Assembly: GCF_000025265.1 (NCBI RefSeq)
Contig: NC_013739.1
Location: forward strand, 3,696,001-3,760,000
DNA: 64,000 nt
Source: Conexibacter woesei DSM 14684
GTDB taxonomy: Bacteria > Actinomycetota > Thermoleophilia > Solirubrobacterales > Solirubrobacteraceae
Reading direction: 5' to 3'
Shown here piece by piece: positions 45,504-54,599 of the stretch (its first letter is position 1; each line of letters begins with the position of its first letter). The position numbers and the translations under genes were made by a program. The notes below the pieces were generated by a model. The model had not been told where the DNA came from, did not search any database, and saw only the letters and a list, made by a program, of their open reading frames with translations.

Positions 45504-46403
45504 TCAGACCTGCGCCTGCAACTGCGCGAGCACCGCGGCGAGGTCGGGCGGGAGCGGCGAGGAGACGTCGACCTGCTCGTCCCGCAGCGGATGCGCGAAC
45601 GCGAGCCGCGCCGCGTGCAGGAACTGGCGCTCGAGGCCGAATCTGCCCGCGCGGCCGTACTCCGGGTCCCCCACGACGGGATGCCCGATCGCTTCGAGAT
45701 GGACCCGGATCTGGTGCGTCCGGCCGGTCTCCAGCGTGACGCGCAGCAGCGCGGAGTCGGGCAGCGCCCGCTCCAGCCTGAAGTGGGTGCGCGCGTCGCG
45801 CGGGTCGTCCGTCTCGGTCGACATCCGCGTGCGGACGCGGCGGTCGCGGCCGATCGGCGCGTCGATCGTGCCGCTGCGCGCCGGCGGCGTCCCCTCGACG
45901 AGCGCGACGTACTCGCGCGTCACGTCGCGCGCCTCGATCATCCGCTTCAGCTCGCGGTGCGCCTCCTCGGTCTTCGCGACGATCAGCAGCCCCGACGTGT
46001 CGCGGTCGAGCCGGTGGACGATCCCGGCGCGGCTCGGGTCCTCCCCGCCCGCGGCCCGCCCGGCGAGCGCCTGCGACAGCGTCCCCGTGCGGTTCCCCGG
46101 CGCCGGGTGGACGACGACGCCGGCCGGCTTGTCGACGATCAGCAGGTGCTCGTCCTCCCACGCGACCGCGAACGGCGCGTCGCCGGACGGCTCGACGTCG
46201 ACGACCGGCTCGGGCGTCACCTCGACGCGCTCGCCGGCGCTGACCTTGTGGCGCTTGGGCCGCGCAGCGCCGTCGACGGTCACGAGCCCGGCGTCGATCA
46301 GCCGCTGCGCTCTCGCGCGCGAGCCGAGCGGCTGGGCGAGGAAGAGGTCCAGCCGCTCCCCCGCCGCCTCGGCGCCGACCTCAAGCGTCAGCGGCGCGGG
46401 CAT
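45504..46403 (-). CDS. RluA/RluD-family 23S rRNA pseudouridine synthase
   Basis: The 299-residue enzyme has an N-terminal S4 RNA-binding domain (GERLDLFLAQPLGSRARAQRLIDAGLVTVDG) and the catalytic motif HRLDRDTSGLLIVAKT (Asp about residue 133), followed by RTHQIRVHLEAIGHPVVGDPEYG. RluD-type enzymes modify helix 69 of 23S rRNA; the exact target is not certain. The start overlaps lspA by 23 bases, the usual lspA-rluD order. Confidence 0.93.
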   Translation of the reverse strand: MPAPLTLEVGAEAAGERLDLFLAQPLGSRARAQRLIDAGLVTVDGAARPKRHKVSAGERVEVTPEPVVDVEPSGDAPFAVAWEDEHLLIVDKPAGVVVHPAPGNRTGTLSQALAGRAAGGEDPSRAGIVHRLDRDTSGLLIVAKTEEAHRELKRMIEARDVTREYVALVEGTPPARSGTIDAPIGRDRRVRTRMSTETDDPRDARTHFRLERALPDSALLRVTLETGRTHQIRVHLEAIGHPVVGDPEYGRAGRFGLERQFLHAARLAFAHPLRDEQVDVSSPLPPDLAAVLAQLQAQV

Positions 46404-46869
46404 TGCGCTCCAGCACGAAGACGAGCACGATCACGCCGCACGTGATCGATATGTCTGCGACGTTGAACGAGGGCCAGTGCGGCACGGTGATGAAGTCGGT
46501 CACGTAGCCCTGGTGGATGCGGTCGATCAGGTTGCCGACGGCGCCGCCGAGCAGCAGCCCGGTCGGCAGCCACAGCAGCGGCCGGTCGGGGTGACGGGCG
46601 AAGTAGCCGACCAGCAGCGACAGCGCGGCGAAGGTGATCACGAGCACGATCGCACCGCCGCCGCTGAGGAAGCCGAACGCGACGCCGCTGTTGTGGACGT
46701 GGCCGATCGAGAGGAACGGCAGCACCTCGTTCTCCTCGCCGACGGCGACGTCGCCGCGCACGAGCGCCTTCGTGATCTGGTCGATCACGAGCACGATCGC
46801 GAGCACGATGCCCGCCCTCAGCCAGCTGCCGCCGGCGGTCCGCCGTCTCGGCGCTGCCGCGGCGCTCAT
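46381..46869 (-). CDS. lspA: Lipoprotein signal peptidase
   Basis: The 162-residue four-helix membrane protease removes signal peptides from prolipoproteins such as UrtA. Conserved motifs are VHNSGVAFGFLSG, GGAVGNLIDRIHQGYVTDF (first catalytic Asp) and FNVADISITCG (second catalytic Asp). ATG 46869 shares bases with the yggT stop (ATGA), which favours it over the start 11 codons upstream. Confidence 0.95.
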   Translation of the reverse strand: MSAAAAPRRRTAGGSWLRAGIVLAIVLVIDQITKALVRGDVAVGEENEVLPFLSIGHVHNSGVAFGFLSGGGAIVLVITFAALSLLVGYFARHPDRPLLWLPTGLLLGGAVGNLIDRIHQGYVTDFITVPHWPSFNVADISITCGVIVLVFVLERNARAADA

Positions 46870-47183
46870 CAGCCGCGGATCAGGCCCACGACGATCCGCC
46901 ACACGATGATGAGGACGAACGTCGCCACCATCGGGCTGAGGTCGAACGGCCCGAGGTTCGGCATGAATCTGCGGAAGATGTTCAGGTAGGGCTCGACGAC
47001 CTGACGCAGGAAGTCGAACAGCGCGTTCGACCAGCGCGAATACGGCGGCCGGATCCCCGCGGAGAACATGATGCTCATCACTATGTACCCGAAGATCAGG
47101 ATCAGGTAGACGGTGAAGACGGCGTTGACGTAGTCCGCGACGTTCTCGCGGACGGTCGCCGCGAGCACGAGCGCGCCGTTCAT
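46869..47183 (-). CDS. YggT family membrane protein
   Basis: The 104-residue protein has two hydrophobic blocks (about 17-42 and 78-100) separated by the conserved amphipathic FLRQVVEPYLNIFRRFMPNLGPFDLSPM. YggT proteins lie next to sepF and cell-division genes in Gram-positives and cyanobacteria and influence osmotic tolerance or division; the exact role is unknown. It is coupled to proC and lspA by ATGA overlaps. Confidence 0.9.
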   Translation of the reverse strand: MNGALVLAATVRENVADYVNAVFTVYLILIFGYIVMSIMFSAGIRPPYSRWSNALFDFLRQVVEPYLNIFRRFMPNLGPFDLSPMVATFVLIIVWRIVVGLIRG

Positions 47184-47941
47184 CGCCGGCCCCCGTGGAC
47201 GACGGCGTCGGCCGCGTCCTGGAAGGCGCTGCGCAGGCCGCCGGCGTCGAGCGCGGCGAGGCCGCGCGCGGTCGAGCCGCCGGGCGAGGTGACCGCGCGG
47301 CGGACCGCGAGCGTGTCGTTGTCTCTGGCGGCGAGCAGCTCGATCGTGCCGGCGACCGTCTCGGTCACGAGCACGGCGGCGACCGGCGCGGGGATCCCCA
47401 TCCGCACGACGGCGTCGACCTGGGCCTCGACGACGAGGGCGGTGTACGCCGGTCCGACGCCCATCGCCGCGGTGGCGGCGTCGATCAGTCTGTCGTCGAG
47501 CGTGACGACGGTCGCGACCCGCTCCAGCAGCGTCAGCACTCTCGCCGCCAAGCCGGGCTCGACGTCGCCGTGAGCGACGCAGATGACGCCGCGGCCGACC
47601 TCGACGGCGACGTTCGGCATCAGGCGGAAGACGGGCTGGTCGGGGTAGGCCTCCTCCAGCGCCGCGAGCGGGACGCCGCCGAGGATCGAGACGATCGGCT
47701 GGCCGGGCTTGGCGCCGCGGACCTCCGGCGCGATCGCGGCGAGCTGGTCGGGCTTGTGGCAGAGGAAGACGACGTCGGCGCGCTGCGCCAGCTCGCGGTT
47801 GGAGACGACGGCCTCGCCGCCGACCTCCGCCGCGAGGTCCTCCGCCCGCCCGAAGATCACGTCGGTGCAGAGGATCGGGTCACCCCAGCCGCGCGCGAGC
47901 GCGCTGGCCATGTTCCCGGATCCGATCAGTCCAACCTGCAT
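47180..47941 (-). CDS. proC: Pyrroline-5-carboxylate reductase
   Basis: The 253-residue enzyme makes proline from pyrroline-5-carboxylate. The N-terminal Rossmann motif GLIGSGNMASALARG and the C-terminal signature region (SPGGSTARGLAALDAGGLRSAFQDA) are clear, with MPNVAVEVGRGV between. It lies between sepF and yggT, an order seen in many Firmicutes and actinobacteria, and is coupled to yggT. Confidence 0.95.
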   Translation of the reverse strand: MQVGLIGSGNMASALARGWGDPILCTDVIFGRAEDLAAEVGGEAVVSNRELAQRADVVFLCHKPDQLAAIAPEVRGAKPGQPIVSILGGVPLAALEEAYPDQPVFRLMPNVAVEVGRGVICVAHGDVEPGLAARVLTLLERVATVVTLDDRLIDAATAAMGVGPAYTALVVEAQVDAVVRMGIPAPVAAVLVTETVAGTIELLAARDNDTLAVRRAVTSPGGSTARGLAALDAGGLRSAFQDAADAVVHGGRR

Positions 47942-47997
47942 AGGGCCGGAAGCGTACCGACCCGGGCCCGCGCGCGGCATGCGCCGCTCGCGGCCGC

Positions 47998-48591
47998 TCA
48001 GCTCTGGTTGAAGAAGCCCTTCTCGATCAGCCTCGCGCGCTCCTCCGCGGACACCTCGACGTTGCGCGGGGTGAGCAGGAAGACCTTGTCGGCGATCCGC
48101 TGCATGCCGCCGTCGAGCGCGTAGGTGAGACCGGAGGAGAAGTCGATCAGGCGCTTGGACAGGTCCGTGTCCGAGCCCTGCAGATTGAGGATGACCGGGA
48201 TCGAGTCCTTGAACTTGTCCGCCACGTCCTGGGCGTCGTTGAACGACTTGGGTACGACGAGATGCACGCGGACCTCCCCGCTGCGACCGTTGCGCACCCC
48301 TGCACCGCTGCCGCCGACCGGACGCAGGACGCTCGTGCGCCGTTCGCCCGGGGAGTCGTCCGCGAAGATGTCGTCGATCTCGTCGCGGCGCCGGCGGCTG
48401 CTGCTGAGCCGGCGCACGTTGGGACGCTCTCGGTACTGGTCTTCGAGTTCGACCTCGGGCTCGACGTACTGCGGCTCGCGGTCGCGGCTGCGGCCGCGGT
48501 CTCGTTCGGGTTCGGGCTCGTCGTCGTAGTCGTGCTCGACGGCGAGGCCGAAGTACACGAGCGCGCGGTGCCAGGTGTCGCGAAATGCCAT
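47998..48591 (-). CDS. sepF: Cell division protein SepF
   Basis: The 197-residue protein tethers FtsZ to the membrane in bacteria lacking FtsA. It has a short N-terminal amphipathic helix (FRDTWHRALVYFGL), a long charged linker rich in D, E and R (about residues 20-95) and the C-terminal SepF core (VHLVVPKSFNDAQDVADKFKDSIPVILNLQGSDTDLSKRLIDFSSGLTYALDG region) ending in VFLLTPRNVEVS. The gene order pgeF-yggS-sepF-proC-yggT-lspA matches actinobacterial division clusters. The 112 bases upstream show no clear structure. Confidence 0.95.
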   Translation of the reverse strand: MAFRDTWHRALVYFGLAVEHDYDDEPEPERDRGRSRDREPQYVEPEVELEDQYRERPNVRRLSSSRRRRDEIDDIFADDSPGERRTSVLRPVGGSGAGVRNGRSGEVRVHLVVPKSFNDAQDVADKFKDSIPVILNLQGSDTDLSKRLIDFSSGLTYALDGGMQRIADKVFLLTPRNVEVSAEERARLIEKGFFNQS

Positions 48592-48703
48592 GACGGTGAG
48601 GGGTTCGTGCAGGCTCGGTGAATCCCTGCAACGTCCACCATTATGCGCCTCCGCGACCGCTCACGCGTACCGGCGGCGCCATCGGACCGCGACGAACCGG
48701 GTT

Positions 48704-49372
48704 TCAGTCGTACAGCGTCGAGCCGAGGCGCACGATCGTGGCGCCCTCCTCGACCGCGACCTCGTAGTCCTGCGAGGTCCCCATCGAGAGGCGTCTGAGC
48801 CCGTGAGAGGCGGCCAGCTCGCGCAACGCGGCGAAGTGGCGGCGGTTGTCCTCGGGCGCGGCGGCGAGCGGCGGCATCGTCATCAGCCCGGAGACGGTGA
48901 CCGGGCAACGCTCGACGAACGCGGCCAGGTCAGCTGGCGCGACGCCGCTCTTGGATGCCTCCCCGGCGACGTTCACCTCGATCAGCACCTCCAGGTCGGG
49001 CCGGGCGGCGCCGTGCTTGCCGAGCTGGTCGAGGACGGAGTCGGAGGCGACCGAGTGGATCAGCCGCACCCACGGGAGGATCTGCTTGACCTTGCGGCTC
49101 TGGAGGTGGCCGATGAAGTCCCACGTGAAGAGGCCGGGGTGCGCCGCCGCCTTCGCCTCCAGGTCCTGCGCGCGGTTCTCCCCCACGAGCGTGATCCCCG
49201 CCGCGGCGAGCACGCCGACCGACTCCAGCGGCACGTACTTGACCGCGGCCAGCAGCTCGACCTCGCCCGGGTCGCGGCCGGCGATCGCGGCGGCCTCGTC
49301 GATCCGCTGCCGCGCCTCCGCGACGTTCGCGCTCACGCGCTCGACGTCGAGGTCGTAGATCAGCTCCGCCAT
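48704..49372 (-). CDS. YggS/PLPBP family pyridoxal-phosphate homeostasis protein
   Basis: The 222-residue PLP-binding barrel protein has the lysine motif LLAAVKYVPLE (Lys about residue 45), GENRAQDLEAKA, WDFIGHLQSRKVK, and the phosphate-binding LSMGTSQDYEVAVEEGATIVRLGS. YggS proteins buffer PLP and affect amino-acid balance; no enzymatic reaction is known. It overlaps pgeF by 13 bases. Confidence 0.94.
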   Translation of the reverse strand: MAELIYDLDVERVSANVAEARQRIDEAAAIAGRDPGEVELLAAVKYVPLESVGVLAAAGITLVGENRAQDLEAKAAAHPGLFTWDFIGHLQSRKVKQILPWVRLIHSVASDSVLDQLGKHGAARPDLEVLIEVNVAGEASKSGVAPADLAAFVERCPVTVSGLMTMPPLAAAPEDNRRHFAALRELAASHGLRRLSMGTSQDYEVAVEEGATIVRLGSTLYD

Positions 49373-50118
49373 GCCACTCCTGCCTGTCGTCCGGTGACGC
49401 CGTCGTCGCGGCGGTGGGAGAAGAAGAGCGCCGGGTCGCCGCAGATCGTGCAGAGCCCGGTGTCGTGGACCTCGCCGACGCCTGCCGCGCGCAGCTCGCG
49501 CCGCGCGACCGCCTTCAGGTCGACGTTGCGGCCGGCGCGGACGGCGTCGCCGTGGGGCGCGAACGCGTCGCGCACCTCCTCGCCGACCTCGTAGCAGCAG
49601 ACGCCCGCGCCCGGCCCGATCGCCGCCGCGATCGGCCCGCTGGCGCCCAGCTCGCGCACCGCCGTGACGCCCTCCTCGATGACGCCGCCGGCGAGGCCGC
49701 GCCAGCCGGCGTGGACCATCGCGACGGCGCCGCAGGCGATCAGCGCGACCGGCAGGCAGTCGGCGGTGAGGACGAGCGTCGCCACGCCCGGCAGCGCCGT
49801 CGCCTGCCCGTCGGCCTCGGGCGGTCTGACGGCCGGGTCGGGATCGACCTCGGGCGGCGTGGTGACGCGCCGGACGTCGGCGCCGTGCACCTGGAACCCC
49901 TGCGCGATCGCGTCACGTCGGATGCAGATCGCGGCGGCCAGCCGGTCGCGGTTCTGTTCGACCGCGGCGGGCTCGTCGTCGGTCCAGCGGCCGAGGTTGA
50001 GGCTCGCGTAGGGGCCGGTCGAGACGCCGCCGCGCCGCGTCGTGAAGAGCGCGCGCCCGCCGGGCAGCTCGATCCCGACGTGCTCGCCGTGCCATTCGAA
50101 CGGAGCGGGAAGGTCCAC
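49360..50118 (-). CDS. pgeF: PgeF/YfiH family (DUF152) multi-copper oxidase-fold protein
   Basis: The 252-residue protein has the DUF152 signatures QVHGADV, TADCLPVALI, HAGWRGLAGGVIE and IGPGAGVCCYEVGEEV with the zinc-binding His/Cys residues. Family members are reported as peptidoglycan editing factor (removing wrong L-Ser-containing precursors) or purine nucleoside phosphorylase. The GTG start at 50118 has TAGCAT exactly seven bases upstream, so it is probably leaderless and begins the pgeF-yggS unit. Confidence 0.93.
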   Translation of the reverse strand: MDLPAPFEWHGEHVGIELPGGRALFTTRRGGVSTGPYASLNLGRWTDDEPAAVEQNRDRLAAAICIRRDAIAQGFQVHGADVRRVTTPPEVDPDPAVRPPEADGQATALPGVATLVLTADCLPVALIACGAVAMVHAGWRGLAGGVIEEGVTAVRELGASGPIAAAIGPGAGVCCYEVGEEVRDAFAPHGDAVRAGRNVDLKAVARRELRAAGVGEVHDTGLCTICGDPALFFSHRRDDGVTGRQAGVAWRS

Positions 50119-50125
50119 CCGGCGG

Positions 50126-50131
50126 ATGCTA
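50126..50131 (-). promoter_or_regulatory. -10 element (TAGCAT) of leaderless pgeF promoter
   Basis: TAGCAT on the minus strand with a seven-base spacer to the GTG start. Confidence 0.45.
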
Positions 50132-50151
50132 GGGCAGCGGCGCGGAGCGCG

Positions 50152-51498
50152 TCAGACGCCGGCCAGGGCCGCCGCCAGCTCTGCTTCGGCGCCGACGGCT
50201 TCGCCGTCGAGCTTCGCTCGCAGCGCCGCGGCGAGGGCGCGGCCGATCGCCTCGCCCTGCGGGACGCCGGCGCCGCGCAGGTCGTCGCCGTCGATCTCCA
50301 GGCGCACGTGCCGCAGCCCGTCGAGCCAGCGGCGTGCCGCGCCCTCGACGGCGGCCGCGGCCGCCACACCGGCCGCCCCCGCTGCCCCGGCCGCACCCAC
50401 GCTCCCCGCCGCACCCACGCTGCCCGCCGCCCCCCCGCTCCCCGCCGCACCCGGATCGCCCAGTGCCCCCGCCACGCCCACGCTCCCGCCCAGCGCCCCC
50501 GCCAGCGCCGCCAGCTCCGGCGTCGCGCCGCGCAGCGCCTCGGCGACCGCTGAGGGCCGGCCGTCGGCGGCCGCGGCGGCGAGCCGCGCGGCGGCACCCG
50601 CGGCACCGCGAGCGGCACCGACGACCGTGTCGCGCTCACGCGCGGTGAAGCCCAGCTCGCCGAGCCAGCGGCCGAGCAGCCTGCCGCCGACGCCGCCGCC
50701 GGCGACCGCGAGCCGCAGCAGGTCGGGGCGGCCGTCCTCGGGCAGCAGCCGCAGCGCGGCGGCCGCCAGCTCCGCGTCGTAGGAGAGCCCCTCGACCAGC
50801 GCGTCGCCGCCGCCCCAGCTCGCGACCCACGCGAGCGCCTCATCGACGGCGGGCTCGCGCAGCAGCAGCCGCAGCTCGCCGCCGATCCGCGGGCCCGTCA
50901 CCGTCCCCAGCGCACCCGCGGCGACCGCCTCGGCGGCGAGCCGCGCGGTGGCAGGCTCGACGGCGAAGCCGAGCCGCGTCGCGTAGCGGACGAGCCGCAG
51001 CAGCCGCGTCGGGTCGTCGCGGAAGCTCGCGTCGTGGAGCACGCGCAGGCGCCTGGCGACGAGATCGTCGAACGCCTCCGGCACCGTCTCGAAGCGGCCG
51101 CCGAGCGTGACCGCGATCGCGTTGACGGTGAAGTCGCGCCGGCGCAGGTCCTCCGCGAGCGTCCCGGGCCGAACGTCGGGCAGTGCACCGGGGCGCGCAT
51201 AGGTCTCGGCCCGCGCTCGCACGAGGTCGTACGAGCAGCCGCCGGCGGTGACCGTCGCGGTGCCGAAGCGGTCGTGCACCTGCAGCTCCCCGCCAAGCCC
51301 GTCCGCGAGGCGCGAGGCGACCGCGACGACGTCGCCGTCGACGACGAGGTCGAGGTCGAGCGGCTGCCCGCCGAGCAGCAGGTCGCGGACCGCGCCGCCG
51401 ACCACATGCACCGTCGGATCGTCGTCGAGGACGTCGCGCAGCGGAGCGGCGGCGGGCAGCTCGCGCAGACGCCGGACAAGATCGGTCGCGGAGGCCAT
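50152..51498 (-). CDS. CCA-adding enzyme/poly(A) polymerase family nucleotidyltransferase with Gly/Ala-rich insertion
   Basis: The 448-residue protein has the class II head motif VGGAVRDLLLGGQPLDLDLVVDGD (catalytic Asp pair near residue 50), RRDFTVNAIAV and the neck RLLRLVRYATRLGFAVEPAT. It adds CCA to tRNA 3' ends or, less likely, poly(A) tails. Residues about 320-385 are an almost pure Gly/Ala/Val/Ser stretch (GAAGSVGAAGSVGAAG), followed by a normal-looking C-terminal helical segment. It is divergent from the propeller gene with 28 bases between starts. Confidence 0.88.
   Translation of the reverse strand: MASATDLVRRLRELPAAAPLRDVLDDDPTVHVVGGAVRDLLLGGQPLDLDLVVDGDVVAVASRLADGLGGELQVHDRFGTATVTAGGCSYDLVRARAETYARPGALPDVRPGTLAEDLRRRDFTVNAIAVTLGGRFETVPEAFDDLVARRLRVLHDASFRDDPTRLLRLVRYATRLGFAVEPATARLAAEAVAAGALGTVTGPRIGGELRLLLREPAVDEALAWVASWGGGDALVEGLSYDAELAAAALRLLPEDGRPDLLRLAVAGGGVGGRLLGRWLGELGFTARERDTVVGAARGAAGAAARLAAAAADGRPSAVAEALRGATPELAALAGALGGSVGVAGALGDPGAAGSGGAAGSVGAAGSVGAAGAAGAAGVAAAAAVEGAARRWLDGLRHVRLEIDGDDLRGAGVPQGEAIGRALAAALRAKLDGEAVGAEAELAAALAGV
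50391..50455. repeat. 18-nt imperfect tandem repeat inside the CCA-adding enzyme gene
   Basis: Units of the form GCTCCCCGCCGCACCCAC recur three to four times with small changes and encode the Gly-Ala-Ala-Gly-Ser-Val repeats. Confidence 0.6.
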
Positions 51499-51526
51499 CG
51501 CTGCCCTGTACTACCATGCGCGGCCG

Positions 51527-53071
51527 ATGTCGAGCCCCACGCCACGGCGCCGCCGGCTCGTTGTGCTCGTCGCCATCGCGCTCGCGCTCCTGCTCGCAGG
51601 TGGCGCGGCCGCGTTCCTCTTGCTCCGGGAGCCCGGCGACGTCTCGAACCCCGATGTCGCGTTCACAGCGACCGAGACGACCGAGACGCAGCCCGCGCCG
51701 CCGCCGAGAAGAAGAGAAGCCGTCGACACGTTCCTGTGGCCGACGTACGGCCTCAACGAGGCGCGCACGCGCGACTGGAGCAGCGCGCCGAGATATCTGC
51801 GGCCGCCGTACAGACGCGGCTGGACCTACCGCGGCACGGCGCTGATCGAGTTCCCGCCGGTGATCCAGGGCTCGACGCTGTTCATGCTCGACGACGACGG
51901 CTGGCTGCGCGCGCTCGACAAGGTCTCCGGGCGGATCAAGTGGCGGCAGCGCTTCGGCAGGCTGGCCGCCGCCTCGCCCGCGATCGGCGACGGCAACGTC
52001 TACGTCGTCGCGCTCGTCTCGACCGACGGCTCCGGCGGCCGCGTCGGCGCGTTCCGCGAGCTGGACGGCAGGCCGGTCTGGTCGCGCGAGCTGCCGAGCC
52101 GCGCGGAGTCCTCGCCGCTGCTGCGCAGAGGGACGATCTACTTCGGCTCCGAGGACGGGACCGTCTACGCGCTCAACGCGAGAAACGGCCGCACGCGCTG
52201 GACGTACAAGGCCGCCGGCGCGGTCAAGGGCGCGCTCGCGTTCGCCGACGGCAACCTCTACTTCGGCGACTACGGCGGCAAGGCCCACGCGGTCCGCGCC
52301 CGCGACGGCAAGCAGGTCTGGTCGGTCGGCACCAACGGGACGCGCTTCGGCTTCGGCTCGGGCCAGTTCTACTCGACCGCCGCGGTCGCGTTCGGCCGCG
52401 TCTACCTCGGCAACACCGACAGCCGCGTGTACTCGTTCTCCGCGAAGGACGGGAAGCTCGCGTGGGCGACCGGCACGGGCGGCTACGTCTACTCCTCCCC
52501 CGCCGTCTCGAACGTCAGAGGGCTCGGGCCGACGGTCTACATCGGCTCCTACGACCACAACTTCTACGCGTTCGACGCGCGCTCGGGCTCCAAGCGCTGG
52601 AGCTTCGACTCCGGCTCGCGGATCTCGGGCTCGCCGACGATCGTCGGCGGCGTCGTCTACTTCTCCAACCTCGGCAACTACGAGACCCACGGCCTGAACG
52701 TGCGGACGGGGAAGCAGGTCTTCGAGTTCCCGGAGGGCTCGTTCAACCCGATCGTCGCCGACCGCCGCGCGCTCTACCTCGTCGGCTACGCCAACCTCTT
52801 CGAGCTGCTGCCGAAGCGCACGCCGAGAGCGTGGAGACACGCGCAGAGAGCCGCGGTGCGCGCATCGCGGCTGACCGCCAGAGCGGCGCGCAGAGCGAGC
52901 GCCAGGAGAGCTGCGGCGAGAAGAGCCGCTGCGAGAAGGGCGGCCAGGAGAGCCGCGCGCAGAGCCGCCGCGAGAAGAGCGGCACGCAGAGCTGCTGCCA
53001 GAAGAGCCGCCCGCAGAGCGGCCGCCAGAAGAGCTGCCGCCAGAAGAAGATCCGGCGACGGCGGGAACTGA
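51527..53071 (+). CDS. Membrane-anchored PQQ-type beta-propeller protein with Ala/Arg-rich tail
   Basis: The 514-residue protein has a basic N-terminus, one transmembrane anchor (about residues 10-30) and an outer PQQ-like propeller with repeated A-x-D-x-x-x-G-x-x-x-W blade motifs (LRALDKVSGRIKW, GAFRELDGRPVW, YALNARNGRTRW, HAVRARDGKQVW, YSFSAKDGKLAW, YAFDARSGSKRW, HGLNVRTGKQVF). The closest functional type is BamB-like or PQQ-repeat scaffold, with no enzyme residues seen. The final 75 residues are almost only Ala and Arg in AARRAA-type repeats, an extremely basic tail. Three to four bases of the -10-like TACCAT lie nine bases before the ATG. Confidence 0.85.
   Translation: MSSPTPRRRRLVVLVAIALALLLAGGAAAFLLLREPGDVSNPDVAFTATETTETQPAPPPRRREAVDTFLWPTYGLNEARTRDWSSAPRYLRPPYRRGWTYRGTALIEFPPVIQGSTLFMLDDDGWLRALDKVSGRIKWRQRFGRLAAASPAIGDGNVYVVALVSTDGSGGRVGAFRELDGRPVWSRELPSRAESSPLLRRGTIYFGSEDGTVYALNARNGRTRWTYKAAGAVKGALAFADGNLYFGDYGGKAHAVRARDGKQVWSVGTNGTRFGFGSGQFYSTAAVAFGRVYLGNTDSRVYSFSAKDGKLAWATGTGGYVYSSPAVSNVRGLGPTVYIGSYDHNFYAFDARSGSKRWSFDSGSRISGSPTIVGGVVYFSNLGNYETHGLNVRTGKQVFEFPEGSFNPIVADRRALYLVGYANLFELLPKRTPRAWRHAQRAAVRASRLTARAARRASARRAAARRAAARRAARRAARRAAARRAARRAAARRAARRAAARRAAARRRSGDGGN
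52840..53060 (+). repeat. Imperfect tandem repeats encoding the Ala/Arg tail
   Basis: Short units such as AGAGCCGCC, AGAAGAGCC and CGCAGAGC recur in frame, alternating AGA and CGC arginine codons. The alternation keeps the protein repeat while varying the DNA. Confidence 0.65.
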
Positions 53072-53083
53072 CCCGCCGGCCGC

Positions 53084-53848
53084 TCAGCCGAGGTCGCGGA
53101 CCGGCACGCCGGCCGCGACGAGGTGCGTCTTGACCTGATCGAGCGTGAATCTGCCGTAGTGGAAGATCGACGCGCAGAGGACGGCGTCGGCGCCGGCCTC
53201 CAGCGCCTCGACGAGGTGGTCCAGCTCGCCTGCCCCGCCGGAGGCGATCACGGGAACGCTGACCGCCGCCGCGACCGCCTGCGTCAGCGGCAGGTCGTAG
53301 CCGTCGTGCGAGCCGTCTCTGTCCATCGAGGTCAGCAGGATCTCGCCCGCGCCGCGCTCGCCGCCCTCGCGCGCCCAGGCGACCGCGTCGCGCCCGGTCG
53401 GCGTGCGGCCGCCGGCGACGAAGACCTCCCAGCCGCTGCCGTCCGCTCTCTGCTTCGCGTCGATCGCGAGCACGACGCACTGCGCGCCGAACTGCGCCGC
53501 CAGCTCGTCGATCAGCTCCGGCCGCGCGACGGCGGCCGAGTTGACCGCGACCTTGTCGGCACCGGCGTCGAGCACGGCCTGCGCGTCCGCGACGGAGCGG
53601 ATGCCGCCGCCGATCGTGAACGGGATGAAGACGTTGTCGGCGGTCCTGCGCGCCAGCTCGACGACCGTGTCGCGCTGGCTCGACGTCGCGGTGATGTCGA
53701 GGAAGACCAGCTCGTCGGCGCCGGCGGCGTCGTAGCGCTCGGCCAGCTCGATCGGGTCGCCGGCGTCGCGGATGTCGACGAACGACGTGCCCTTGACGAC
53801 GCGGCCGCCGTCGACGTCGAGGCAGGGGATGACGCGCTTGGTGTGCAC
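53084..53848 (-). CDS. hisF: Imidazole glycerol phosphate synthase cyclase subunit
   Basis: The 254-residue (beta/alpha)8 barrel closes the imidazole ring in histidine synthesis. The catalytic Asp in the N-terminal [15 protein letters not shown], the second Asp in [15 protein letters not shown], and phosphate-site [12 protein letters not shown] are all present. It follows hisA after ten bases and works as a complex with HisH two genes upstream. Last gene of the his operon; it is convergent with the propeller gene. Confidence 0.97.
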   Translation of the reverse strand: MHTKRVIPCLDVDGGRVVKGTSFVDIRDAGDPIELAERYDAAGADELVFLDITATSSQRDTVVELARRTADNVFIPFTIGGGIRSVADAQAVLDAGADKVAVNSAAVARPELIDELAAQFGAQCVVLAIDAKQRADGSGWEVFVAGGRTPTGRDAVAWAREGGERGAGEILLTSMDRDGSHDGYDLPLTQAVAAAVSVPVIASGGAGELDHLVEALEAGADAVLCASIFHYGRFTLDQVKTHLVAAGVPVRDLG

Positions 53849-53858
53849 GGGACGAGGC

Positions 53859-54599
53859 CTACGCCGCGGCCTTCGGCGGCTTCAGCGCCGTGAGCGCGTC
53901 ACCGACCGTGAACTTCCGCTCGTAGAGCGCCTTGCCGACGATCACGCCGTTGAGGTTCACCTGCCGCAGCGATGCGAGCGCGGCGAGGTGGTCGAGCGAG
54001 CCGATCCCGCCGGAGTAGATGAACGAGCCGCGGACCGACTCGGCGACTCTGCGGACCTCGTCGAGGTCGGGGCCGGTCAGCATCCCGTCGCGCTCGATGT
54101 TCGAGTAGACGAGCTTGCGCACGCCGCGGCGCTGGAGGTGGTCGATCACGGCCGCCGCCTCCATCTCGGTCTGCTCCTTCCAGCCGGCGCTGGCGACCTT
54201 CCCGCCGCGCACGTCGACCGAGACGACGACGCGCTCGCCGTAGGCAGCGACGACGTCGTCGAGGAAGTCGACGTCGGCGAACGCCGCCGTACCGAGGATC
54301 ACGCGCTCGGCGCCGGCCTCGATCGCGGCGTCGACCGACGCGCGCGAGCGCAGCCCGCCGCCGAACTCGACCGGCACGCCCAGCTCGCCGGCGATCCGCC
54401 GCAGGTGTTCGAGGTTGGCCGGTCTGCCGTCGCGGGCGCCGTCGAGGTCGACGACGTGCAGCCACCTGGCGCCGCCCTCGACCCAGGCGCGCGCGGCGCT
54501 GAGCGGGTCGGCGTCGTAGACGGTCTCGTCGGCGAAGTCGCCCTGTCTCAGGCGCACGGCGCTGCCGCCGCGGATGTCGATTGCGGGGTAGAGGATCAT
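53859..54599 (-). CDS. hisA: ProFAR isomerase HisA
   Basis: The 246-residue barrel isomerises ProFAR to [23 protein letters not shown] (catalytic Asp8), [16 protein letters not shown] and [13 protein letters not shown] are conserved. In many actinobacteria this protein (PriA) also replaces TrpF; no trpF is visible here but the window is too small to judge. It overlaps hisH by four bases. Confidence 0.96.
   Translation of the reverse strand: MILYPAIDIRGGSAVRLRQGDFADETVYDADPLSAARAWVEGGARWLHVVDLDGARDGRPANLEHLRRIAGELGVPVEFGGGLRSRASVDAAIEAGAERVILGTAAFADVDFLDDVVAAYGERVVVSVDVRGGKVASAGWKEQTEMEAAAVIDHLQRRGVRKLVYSNIERDGMLTGPDLDEVRRVAESVRGSFIYSGGIGSLDHLAALASLRQVNLNGVIVGKALYERKFTVGDALTALKPPKAAA

Noticed and set aside
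52840..53060. Possible CRISPR-like repeat array in the propeller gene tail
   Set aside because: Units are short, contiguous and in frame, coding Ala/Arg; there are no spacers and no cas genes.
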